Shown here piece after piece: positions 7,751-13,920 of a stretch of 14,062 nucleotides of DNA (the stretch's first letter is position 1; each line of letters begins with the position of its first letter). Source of the stretch: Acidobacteriota bacterium (GTDB lineage: Bacteria > Acidobacteriota > Vicinamibacteria > Vicinamibacterales > CAVVIG01); NCBI GenBank assembly GCA_003222555.1, contig QHWL01000081.1:2705-16766 (forward strand). Direction: 5' to 3'. The position numbers and the translations under genes are program-made. The notes below the pieces were generated by a model. It searched no databases. It was not told the origin of the DNA and saw nothing but the letters and a program-made list of their open reading frames with translations.

Positions 7751-8605
7751 ATGGACACCGTGTCGATCGTCATCCCCGCATTCAACGAAGGCGCGTCGAT
7801 TGGTGCGGTCGTCTCCGAGCTCCTCGCGGCCGCGAGCTGGCACGAAGTCATCGTCGTCGACGATGGATCGGGCGACGACACGGGCGCCAACGCCACGGCG
7901 GCCGGCGCACGCGTGATTCGTCATCCGTACAACAAGGGCAACGGCGCGGCGGTCAAAACCGGCATCCGCTGCGCCACCGGCCGGTTCGTCCTGATCGTCG
8001 ACGCCGACGGCCAGCACCGACCAAGCGATGCCGCTCGACTCGTCGCGCAGCTCGACGCCTACGATCTCGTGGTCGGCGCGAGGAGGAACGCTTCGCAAGC
8101 CACTCTGGCGCGCCGCGCCGGCAACGCGCTGTTGAACCGCATCGCCAGCTACCTCACCAGACAGAAGATTCCGGATCTGACGTCGGGATTTCGAGCCGCG
8201 CGACGGGAGTGCCTCGTCGAATTTCTGCACCTGCTGCCAAACGGCTTCTCCACTCCAACGACGACGACCCTGGCGTTCATGAAGGCCGGCTACAGCGTGC
8301 GCTTCGAGCCAATCGACGCCGGCCGGCGCCACGGATCGTCGAAGATCAAGTTTGGAACCGACGGCGCCCAGTTTTTTCTGATTCTCTTGAAAGTGATCAC
8401 GATTTTCAGCCCGCTGCGCATCTTCCTGCCCCTGAGCCTGGTCGCGTTCGTGGCCGGCGGCGGCTATGCCCTTTGGACGATTCTCACGCAGTCGCACGTC
8501 ACCAATTCGTCGGTGCTGTTGATTCTCCTGAGCGTCGTCATTTTCCTCGTGGGTCTGGTGTCCGAACAGATCTCGTCGCTGCGCTTCGAAGGGCCGCGTG
8601 GATGA
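7751..8605 (+). CDS. GT2 glycosyltransferase with two C-terminal membrane helices
   Basis: Inverting GT-A glycosyltransferase (284 aa) of the dolichol/undecaprenyl-phosphate sugar synthase type. Motifs: SIVIPAFNEG at 5-14, DDGSGDDT at 37-44, metal-binding DADGQH at 84-89, TSGFRAARR at 144-152 and GSSKIKFG at 195-202. Two hydrophobic helices at about 219-244 and 254-272 would anchor it in the inner membrane, as in GtrB/ArnC-like enzymes that load a sugar onto polyprenyl phosphate. The ATG at 7751 lies 4 bases after the GT4 stop and starts exactly at MDTVSIVIPA. The longer open frame upstream overlaps GT4 and is discarded. The gene overlaps the next start as ATGA. The sugar is unknown. Confidence 0.92.
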   Translation: MDTVSIVIPAFNEGASIGAVVSELLAAASWHEVIVVDDGSGDDTGANATAAGARVIRHPYNKGNGAAVKTGIRCATGRFVLIVDADGQHRPSDAARLVAQLDAYDLVVGARRNASQATLARRAGNALLNRIASYLTRQKIPDLTSGFRAARRECLVEFLHLLPNGFSTPTTTTLAFMKAGYSVRFEPIDAGRRHGSSKIKFGTDGAQFFLILLKVITIFSPLRIFLPLSLVAFVAGGGYALWTILTQSHVTNSSVLLILLSVVIFLVGLVSEQISSLRFEGPRG

Positions 8606-9333
8606 TGCCTCCGCTCGCATTGGTCGTCGTGCCGACGTTCAATGAGCGCGCGAACCTGCCGACCCTCGTCGCCGGCTTGATGCGGCATCCCAACGTCAAG
8701 GTGATGGTGGTCGACGATCAATCGCCGGACGGAACCGGCGAGGTCGCTGACGCTCTGGCGCGAGAGCATGTCGGCCGCGTCGAGGTCATGCATCGGACGG
8801 ACCGCCGGGGCCTCGGACGGTCGTACATCGACGGCATCAGGAAGGCGATTCGCGAGCCTGTCGACGTCGTCTGTCAGATGGATGCCGACCTCTCCCACGA
8901 TCCGGCGCGCCTGCCAGATCTGGTCGCCGCCACCGATCGCGCCGATGTGGTCATCGGCTCGCGGTACATTCCTGGAGGGCGAATCGTCAACTGGCCTCTG
9001 CGGCGTCGTGTGCTCAGCCGCTTCGCCAACGCCTACATCCGGATTGTGACGCGGCTGCGCGCTCGCGATTGCACCAGCGGCTACCGGTGCTGGCGCCGCG
9101 AGGCGCTCGCCGCGCTGCCCCTCGATCGCTTCATCTCGGACGGCTATTCGTTTCTGGTCGAGATGCTGTACGTGGCCTCTCGACGCGGCTGCCGCATCGG
9201 TGAAGTGCCGATCACCTTTGTCGAGCGCCGGCAGGGCGAATCGAAGCTTTCGCGCGCGGTGCTTCTCGAATCGGCGATCACGCCATGGCGGCTGATCGCC
9301 ACGCGTGGAGCCGCCGAGGGCCGCGCCCGTTGA
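8602..9333 (+). CDS. GT2 glycosyltransferase, polyprenol-phosphate mannosyltransferase-like
   Basis: GT-A enzyme (243 aa) with the layout of bacterial Dpm1/Ppm1 catalytic domains: VVVPTFNERANLPTLV (8-23), DDQSPDGT (38-45), DADLSHDP (94-101), GSRYIPGG (119-126), TSGYRCWRR (158-166), and QGESKLS (211-217) near the end. It has no membrane helix, unlike the preceding GT2. The start is ATG 8602 (ATGA overlap with the previous stop). A second ATG follows immediately at 8605. It probably makes a polyprenyl-phosphate-linked hexose. Mannose is the family's best-known donor sugar but is not proven here. Confidence 0.93.
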   Translation: MMPPLALVVVPTFNERANLPTLVAGLMRHPNVKVMVVDDQSPDGTGEVADALAREHVGRVEVMHRTDRRGLGRSYIDGIRKAIREPVDVVCQMDADLSHDPARLPDLVAATDRADVVIGSRYIPGGRIVNWPLRRRVLSRFANAYIRIVTRLRARDCTSGYRCWRREALAALPLDRFISDGYSFLVEMLYVASRRGCRIGEVPITFVERRQGESKLSRAVLLESAITPWRLIATRGAAEGRAR

Positions 9334-9367
9334 CACCTTTCGTGCTATGGTTTTGGGGGCTTTTCTG

Positions 9368-10135
9368 ATGTCCGCATCTCCCGCCGCGAAACCCGCGGGG
9401 CTGAGTGTCTTCTTTCCGGCGTACAACGACAGCGGCACCCTCGCGAGCATGGTGATCCGTGCCGTCCAGGCCGCGTCGGCGCTGACGCCGGACTACGAGG
9501 TGATCGTCGTCAACGACGGCAGCGCGGACGCGACCGCCGAGATCGCCGACGAGCTCGCCCGCACGTATCCGCGCGTGCGCGTGATTCATCATCCGACCAA
9601 CCGCGGGTACGGCGGCGCGCTGCAGACGGGGTTCCGCGCCGCCGCCAAGGAGTTCATCTTCTACACGGACGGCGACGCACAGTACGACCCTGCCGAGCTC
9701 TCGGCGCTGTGGGCGAGCATGACGGCCGACGCGGACCTCGTCAACGGCTACAAGATCAGCCGGTCCGATCCGCTGCATCGGATCCTCATCGGCCGCCTCT
9801 ATCATCACATTGTCTGCACGCTCTTCGGGCTGAAAATGCGCGACGTCGATTGCGATTTCAGGCTGATGCGCCGCGCGATCTTCGAGAGAATCGAGCTCGA
9901 AAAAACGAGCGGCGTCATCTGCCTGGAGATGATGAAGAAGGTCCAGGACGCCGGCTTTCGGATCGTCGAGGTGCCGGTGCACCACTACCATCGCGCGTAC
10001 GGCAAGTCGCAGTTCTTCAACGTTCCCCGCATCGTCAAGACCGGCGTCGACGTCATGCGCTTGTGGTTCGCGCTCGTGATTCGCCGGCAGCATCGCCGGG
10101 CGCCCGCGTCCTCCGTCGTCACGCCGCGGCCGTGA
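9368..10135 (+). CDS. GT2 glycosyltransferase, third of a run of three
   Basis: GT-A enzyme (255 aa): LSVFFPAYNDSGTL (12-25), NDGSADAT (49-56), DGDAQYDP (101-108), DVDCDFRLMRR (159-169) and YGKSQFF (211-217). It resembles the polyprenyl-phosphate glycosyltransferases often called dolichol-P-glucose/mannose synthase-like. Apart from a weakly hydrophobic segment near 228-238 there is no membrane anchor. The chosen ATG at 9368 has GGGGG 8 bases upstream. In-frame alternatives at 9347 (ATG) and 9305 (GTG, overlapping the previous gene) would add residues without similarity to GT2 enzymes. It overlaps the next gene as GTGA. Confidence 0.92.
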   Translation: MSASPAAKPAGLSVFFPAYNDSGTLASMVIRAVQAASALTPDYEVIVVNDGSADATAEIADELARTYPRVRVIHHPTNRGYGGALQTGFRAAAKEFIFYTDGDAQYDPAELSALWASMTADADLVNGYKISRSDPLHRILIGRLYHHIVCTLFGLKMRDVDCDFRLMRRAIFERIELEKTSGVICLEMMKKVQDAGFRIVEVPVHHYHRAYGKSQFFNVPRIVKTGVDVMRLWFALVIRRQHRRAPASSVVTPRP

Positions 10136-11160
10136 TTGTGGACTACCGCGAGTTCTACCGCGGCCGGAAGGTGATGATCACCGGCGGCCTCGGCTTCATC
10201 GGGAGCAATCTTGGACGGCAACTCGTCGACCTCGGCGCCGACGTGCTGCTCGTCGACTCGCTCATCCCCGATTACGGCGGCAATCTCTTCAACATCGACG
10301 GCATCGCCGATCGCGTGCACGTCAACGTCGCCGACATCCGCCAGCCGAGCACGATGAATTACCTCGTGCGCGACCGCGCGGTCATCTTCAACCTCGCGGG
10401 ACAGGTCAGCCACATCGACAGTATGCGCGATCCCTATACGGATCTCGAGATCAACTGCCGCAGTCAGCTCACCGTGCTCGAGGCGTGCCGCAACAACAAC
10501 ACCGAAGTGAAAGTCGTGTTCGCCGGAACGCGTCAGGTGTACGGCCGGCCCGACTCGCTCCCGGTCGACGAAGGCCATCTCGTGCGGCCGACCGACGTCA
10601 ACGGCGTCAACAAGGCGGCAGGTGAGTACTACCACCTGGTGTACAACAACGTGTTCGGCGTCCGCGCCTGCTCGCTGCGCCTCACCAACGTGTACGGCCC
10701 GCGCCAGCTGATCAAGCACAGTCGCCAGGGCTTCATCGGCTGGTTCATCCGCCTGGCGATCGAGGACAAGCCCATTCAGATCTTCGGCGACGGCTCGCAG
10801 CTCCGCGATTTCGTGTACGTCGACGATGCCGCCGACGCGTTTCTGCGGGCGGGCGCCAGCGACACCTGCAACGGTGAGGTGTTCAATGTCGGGGGCGACG
10901 AGCCCCTCAGCCATCGCGAGCTGACGACGCTGCTCGTCGAGGTCGCCGGCTCGGGGCGCGTGGAGTACGTCGAGTGGCCGCCGGAGAAAAAGGCGATCGA
11001 TATCGGCAGCTTCTACGCCGATTCGGCGAAGTTCAAACGGACGACCGGCTGGTCCGCCACCGTCTCGGTCCGCGACGGCCTTCGACGGACGATCGCGTTC
11101 TACCGCCAGCACTTCGATCGGTACGTCGATGCGGCGGCTCGGCCGGCGGAACAGGTGTGA
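10132..11160 (+). CDS. NAD-dependent epimerase/dehydratase-like extended SDR, catalytic Tyr replaced by Asn
   Basis: Extended short-chain dehydrogenase (342 aa) acting on nucleotide sugars. The Rossmann motif is TGGLGFIGS at 17-25, with acidic D42 in LLVDSL. The sugar-binding C-terminal half has LRLTNVYGPRQ (about 182-192) and IFGDGSQLRDFVYVDD. The usual catalytic Y-x-x-x-K is read here as N157-G-V-N-K161 in DVNGVNKAAGEYYH: lysine kept, tyrosine absent. The active-site Ser/Thr region is AGTRQVYG (131-138). Known SDR epimerases depend on that tyrosine, so this enzyme may use another residue (Y166/Y167 lie just downstream) or have a different reaction. The start is GTG 10132 overlapping the previous stop; GTG 10138 is possible. 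It lies 2 bases before the aminotransferase, which suggests it prepares a keto-sugar substrate. Confidence 0.9.
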   Translation: MIVDYREFYRGRKVMITGGLGFIGSNLGRQLVDLGADVLLVDSLIPDYGGNLFNIDGIADRVHVNVADIRQPSTMNYLVRDRAVIFNLAGQVSHIDSMRDPYTDLEINCRSQLTVLEACRNNNTEVKVVFAGTRQVYGRPDSLPVDEGHLVRPTDVNGVNKAAGEYYHLVYNNVFGVRACSLRLTNVYGPRQLIKHSRQGFIGWFIRLAIEDKPIQIFGDGSQLRDFVYVDDAADAFLRAGASDTCNGEVFNVGGDEPLSHRELTTLLVEVAGSGRVEYVEWPPEKKAIDIGSFYADSAKFKRTTGWSATVSVRDGLRRTIAFYRQHFDRYVDAAARPAEQV

Positions 11161-11162
11161 CC

Positions 11163-12368
11163 ATGCTCCGGATTCCCTTCGTGTCGCTCGCTCCCGCCGA
11201 GGACGCCGCGGCGACCCGAGCCGCGATCGATCGCGTCATCGCACGCGGCTGGTTCGTGCTGGGTCCGGAAGTCGACGGCTTCGAAACCGAGTTTGCCGCC
11301 GCAATGGGCGCGTCCTGCGCGGTCGGCGTGGGCAGCGGCACCGACGCGATCGCGCTCATTCTCCGCGCGCTTGGCATCGGCCCGGGCGACGAAGTGATTA
11401 CGACGCCGCTGTCGGCGGCCTACACCGCGCTCGCCGTGATGACGACCGGCGCCCGGCCAGTGTTCGCCGACATCGATCCGACGCGGCTCACGATCGATCC
11501 TCAACAGATTGCGAGCGCGATCGGCCCCCGCACGCGGGCCATTCTCCCGGTGCATCTCTACGGGCAGGCGGCGGAGATGGCGTCGATCGAAGGCCTCGCA
11601 TTCCGCCACAACCTCGCCGTCGTCGAAGACTGCTGTCAGGCGCATCTTGCGACCGCGGGCGGTCGTCCGGTCGGCACGATCGGCGTCGCCGGAGCCTTCA
11701 GTTTTTATCCCACGAAGAATCTCGGGGCCCTCGGCGACGGCGGCGCGGTCGTGACCAACGATCGCGCTCTCGCCGAGCGCATCAGGCGGCTGAGAAACGG
11801 CGGTCAAACCGACCGCTGTCACCATGTGGAAGTTGGCATCAACTCGCGTCTCGATGAGATGCAGGCGGCCATCCTTCGCGCGCGGCTGCCCCTACTGCGC
11901 GATCGCACGCGGCGCCGGCGGGTGCTCGCGGCGCGGTACCGTGCGGCCCTCTCCGGTGCGCCCGTCGACGTGCCGCCCGAGCTCGACGCCGGGCACGTCT
12001 ATCATCTGTTCGTCGTCCGCGTTCCGAGTGTCGTACCTGGCGCCCGCCTTCCGCCGTCGCGTGAAGCGTCGGCAGACGGCCGGAGCCTTGGCGGCGGCGG
12101 TCAGCCATACCAGACGAGCCAGAAAACGGACCGCGACGCCAGATCCGAGTTGCAGGCGCATCTGGCGACGGACGGCGTCGAGACGCTCATCCACTACCCG
12201 ATACCGATCCCGCGACAGCCGGCGTTCGCGGCGACCGACCCGGCGGAGTGCCCGGTGGCGTCGCACGTCTGCGACGAGATACTCTCCTTACCGCTTCATC
12301 CCGGCATGACTGACGACGACGTGGACCATGTCGCGGCTGCCATTTCCAGCGCCTGCGCACGGGCATGA
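11163..12368 (+). CDS. DegT/DnrJ/EryC1/StrS PLP-dependent sugar aminotransferase with internal insertion
   Basis: Type I-fold aminotransferase (401 aa) that transfers an amino group to a nucleotide-linked keto-sugar. Motifs: GSGTDAI at 57-63 (phosphate binding), VVEDCCQAH with D156 (pyridine N contact), and FSFYPTKNLGALGDGG with K185 as the Schiff-base lysine. These are followed by RNGGQTDRCHHVEVGINSRLDEMQAA (split across about 211-235), HVYHLFVVR (278-286) and TLIHYPIP (341-348). Without the 38-residue segment 289-326 the length would be about 363, the family norm. That segment splits the usual run from HVYHLFVVR to the QAHL helix, is rich in Gly, Ser, Arg and Gln, and matches nothing I know. 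The frame stays intact, so the gene may still be functional. It is the last gene of the tightly coupled operon. Confidence 0.93.
   Translation: MLRIPFVSLAPAEDAAATRAAIDRVIARGWFVLGPEVDGFETEFAAAMGASCAVGVGSGTDAIALILRALGIGPGDEVITTPLSAAYTALAVMTTGARPVFADIDPTRLTIDPQQIASAIGPRTRAILPVHLYGQAAEMASIEGLAFRHNLAVVEDCCQAHLATAGGRPVGTIGVAGAFSFYPTKNLGALGDGGAVVTNDRALAERIRRLRNGGQTDRCHHVEVGINSRLDEMQAAILRARLPLLRDRTRRRRVLAARYRAALSGAPVDVPPELDAGHVYHLFVVRVPSVVPGARLPPSREASADGRSLGGGGQPYQTSQKTDRDARSELQAHLATDGVETLIHYPIPIPRQPAFAATDPAECPVASHVCDEILSLPLHPGMTDDDVDHVAAAISSACARA
12027..12140 (+). repeat. Putative palindromic repeat inserted in frame in the aminotransferase gene
   Basis: These 114 bases (38 codons) interrupt an otherwise normal DegT-family protein. 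The segment is partly self-complementary. TGGC plus CCGCC in the left arm (12038-12048) pair with GGCGG plus GCCA in the right arm (12096-12107) around a small internal loop. Inside them GCCGTC (12053-12058) pairs with GACGGC (12075-12080). The length is a multiple of three and free of stops in the gene's frame. This is the behaviour of short palindromic elements that insert into genes, but I cannot show a second copy in the window. Boundaries are estimated from the protein family and may shift by a few codons. Confidence 0.6.
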
Positions 12369-12405
12369 AGAAGCGGCTGCGAGCGAGCGGCAGCCCTGAG
12401 CAGCT

Positions 12406-12461
12406 GCGCCGGGTGGGGCCCCGGCGCCGTGAAAAAATCGGGCCCCGCGAGCATCAAGAAG
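12406..12461 (+). repeat. Repeat copy A: family I hairpin (short form) plus conserved tail
   Basis: An 8-bp perfect stem (arms GCGCCGGG and CCCGGCGC... read as 12406-12413 and 12420-12427, loop TGGGGC) is followed by a tail ending in CCCCGCGAGCATCAAGAAG (12443-12461). Hairpin and tail together recur in copy B (12687-12747) with few differences, so this is a 56-60 base direct duplication about 280 bases apart. The copy lies 37 bases after the aminotransferase stop. The 12369-12758 gap holds only such repeats and no gene I can support. Confidence 0.75.
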
Positions 12462-12485
12462 CGCCTGCGGCTAGCGCGAGGCGCC

Positions 12486-12563
12486 GGGGTCCCCAACGTG
12501 GCACCCACGTTGGGGTGGCCCGCCGGGGTCCCCAACGTGGCACCCACGTTGGGGTGGCCCGCC
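12486..12563. repeat. Two identical 39-bp tandem units, each with a perfect 11-3-11 hairpin (family II)
   Basis: The unit beginning GGGGTCCCCAACG repeats without change at 12486-12524 and 12525-12563. Each holds the arms CCCCAACGTGG and CCACGTTGGGG around the loop CAC (12491-12515 and 12530-12554). The two units are identical, which implies recent tandem duplication. A third hairpin with the same geometry but changed stem sequence lies at 12644-12668. No T-tracts follow, so these are not ordinary intrinsic terminators. Confidence 0.9.
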
Positions 12564-12643
12564 GGAGGGAAGCGGGGCTAGGCCGCGCCGCCGAGCGCGA
12601 GCGAACGACAGCCTTGAGCCCGAGCGAGCGCGAAGGGCGGGGT

Positions 12644-12668
12644 CCCCAGCGCGGCAGCCGCGCTGGGG
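12644..12668. repeat. Third family II hairpin (11-3-11) with compensatory stem changes
   Basis: Arms CCCCAGCGCGG and CCGCGCTGGGG, loop CAG. Compared with the two copies at 12491 and 12530, stem positions 6 and 9 changed A to G and T to C, and the partners in the other arm changed T to C and A to G, so all 11 pairs are kept. It is flanked by GGGGT on the left and GGGGTG on the right as in the other copies, which shows common descent or a shared insertion module. Confidence 0.88.
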
Positions 12669-12686
12669 TGCCAGGCGCGAGCGAGA

Positions 12687-12747
12687 GCGCCTGGGGGTGG
12701 GGCCCCAGGCGCCGCGAAGAAGGTCGAGCCCCGCGAGCATCAAGGAG
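12687..12747 (+). repeat. Repeat copy B: family I hairpin (10-6-10) whose tail supplies the next gene's Shine-Dalgarno
   Basis: Arms GCGCCTGGGG and CCCCAGGCGC with loop GTGGGG (12687-12712) have the same geometry and loop as the ftsL-leader hairpin (3787-3812, minus strand). The single stem difference is a C-G to G-C swap that keeps pairing. The tail ends in CCCCGCGAGCATCAAGGAG (12729-12747), matching copy A at all but one position. In this copy the tail contains AAGGAGG (12742-12748), which is the ribosome-binding site of the epimerase at 12759. Confidence 0.82.
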
Positions 12748-12758
12748 GGACATCACGA

Positions 12759-13721
12759 GTGCGTGCGTTGATCACCGGCGGCGCCGGCTTCATCGGATCT
12801 TATCTTTCCGAGACCCTGCTCGACGAGGGCCACGAGGTGCTGGTTCTCGACAATCTGTCCACCGGCTCGATCGACAACATCGCGCACATCAAAGGGCGCC
12901 GGGGTTTCGAGTACTTCATCGACACGGTCAACAACGAGCCGTTGCTGGCCGAGCTGATAGACCGCAGCGATGTGGTCTTTCATCTCGCGGCGGCGGTCGG
13001 CGTCAAGCTCATCGTCGAACAGCCGGTATACACCATCGAGACCAACGTGCACGGCACCGAGGTGGTGCTCAAGCATGCGAACAAGAAGAAGAAGCTGGTC
13101 GTCATCGCCTCGACCTCAGAGGTGTATGGCAAGAGCGAAGACGTGCCGTTCCGCGAGGACTCCGATCTGGTGCTGGGACCGACGCGGAAGCACCGCTGGG
13201 CGTACGCCTGCAGCAAGGCAATCGACGAGTTCCTGGCGCTCGCGTACTGGAAAGAGCGCAAGCTGCCCGTCATCATCGTCCGGTTCTTCAATACTGTCGG
13301 GCCGCGTCAGACCGGCCAGTATGGGATGGTCATTCCAAATTTCGTGCGACAGGCGCTTGCGGGTGAGCCCATCACGGTGTTCGGCGATGGACAGCAATCG
13401 CGCTCTTTCACGCACGTCTCCGACGTCGTCTGGGCATTGCTGAAGCTCGTCGACGAGCCAAGGGCGATCGGCGAAGTGATCAATATCGGCAATAAGCAGG
13501 AAACCACGATCCTCAAGCTCGCCGAGCGTGTCCGCGAGCTCAGCAGCTCGAAATCGCCAATCAAAATGGTTCCCTACGATGAAGCGTACGAATCGGGGTT
13601 TGAGGACATGCCCCGCCGGGTCCCCGACCTCACGAAGGTCACCGCCATGATTGGATACGAGACGAAGAAGACCCTCGACGACATCCTCGTGCAAGTGATC
13701 GACCATTTCCGGAGGAAATAG
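12759..13721 (+). CDS. NAD-dependent nucleotide-sugar epimerase/dehydratase (extended SDR)
   Basis: Cytoplasmic extended SDR (320 aa) with an intact catalytic set: TGGAGFIGS at 6-14, D31 at the end of strand 2 (NAD preference), STS at 118-120 before EVYG, and Y149-A-C-S-K153. C-terminal substrate-binding motifs are RFFNTVGPRQTGQYG (175-189) and VFGDGQQSRSFTHVSD (207-222). The overall pattern fits UDP-glucose 4-epimerase or UDP-glucuronate decarboxylase-like enzymes, and I cannot decide which. The start is GTG 12759 with AAGGAGG 10 bases upstream. The open frame could not begin later without losing the Rossmann strand. It is separated from the glycan operon by 390 bases of repeats, so it may be co-transcribed or have its own promoter within the repeats. 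I see no convincing promoter there. Confidence 0.94.
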   Translation: MRALITGGAGFIGSYLSETLLDEGHEVLVLDNLSTGSIDNIAHIKGRRGFEYFIDTVNNEPLLAELIDRSDVVFHLAAAVGVKLIVEQPVYTIETNVHGTEVVLKHANKKKKLVVIASTSEVYGKSEDVPFREDSDLVLGPTRKHRWAYACSKAIDEFLALAYWKERKLPVIIVRFFNTVGPRQTGQYGMVIPNFVRQALAGEPITVFGDGQQSRSFTHVSDVVWALLKLVDEPRAIGEVINIGNKQETTILKLAERVRELSSSKSPIKMVPYDEAYESGFEDMPRRVPDLTKVTAMIGYETKKTLDDILVQVIDHFRRK

Positions 13722-13755
13722 GTCCAAACGGTGCGGTTCGTCCGAATCGCGGTTC

Positions 13756-13784
13756 TTGGCCGGACGGCGGGCGGCGCGTATACT
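13756..13784 (+). promoter_or_regulatory. Candidate promoter for the exported protein gene
   Basis: TTGGCC (13756-13761), a 17-base spacer, then TATACT (13779-13784, 5 of 6 to consensus). It lies 35 bases after the epimerase stop and would give a leader of about 130 bases that includes the two palindromes at 13829-13870. The -35 match is weak (first three bases only). Confidence 0.5.
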
Positions 13785-13828
13785 GGAAGGAGTTCGGGCT
13801 ACCGCCGTTTTCACAACCCTGCAGTGGC

Positions 13829-13870
13829 GCAGGGCCTTCAGGCCTGCGAACGCGGGGTCAAAGCCCCGCG
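13829..13870. repeat. Paired short palindromes in the leader of the last gene
   Basis: The first palindrome pairs GCAGG plus GCC (13829-13836) with GGCCTGC (13841-13847), with one bulged G and the loop TTCA. The second has arms CGCGGGG and CCCCGCG (13851-13857 and 13864-13870) around TCAAAG. No T-tract follows either, so termination is unlikely. The G/C arms and close pairing resemble REP-type intergenic elements. They differ in sequence from the two hairpin families upstream. The rest of 13722-13920 shows nothing beyond the candidate promoter. Confidence 0.65.
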
Positions 13871-13920
13871 TCACGCTCGTGAAACGACGCTGAAGCTGGA
13901 AGCTACGAAGAAGTCCAAAA

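Noticed and set aside
6763..7896. Long antisense frame opposite the GT4 and first GT2 genes (also 9985-11112, 7703-8620 and 8464-9450)
   Set aside because: High GC makes long antisense frames common. The translations lack motifs, while the plus-strand frames encode clear enzymes.
9330..9351. TTGACA with TATGGT upstream of the third GT2 gene
   Set aside because: The spacing is only 10 bases and no -10 element lies at 16-18 bases, so it is not a credible promoter. It also overlaps the end of the preceding gene.
12406..12712. Hairpins read as intrinsic terminators after the aminotransferase
   Set aside because: None is followed by a run of T, and several are repeated modules, so a terminator call is not supported. 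Effects on transcription remain possible.
12365..13366. Plus-strand open frame starting at an ATGA overlap with the aminotransferase stop
   Set aside because: It reads through the repeats (giving a duplicated peptide from the 39-bp units) and then lies out of frame over the well-supported epimerase. The composition is arginine-rich and without motifs.
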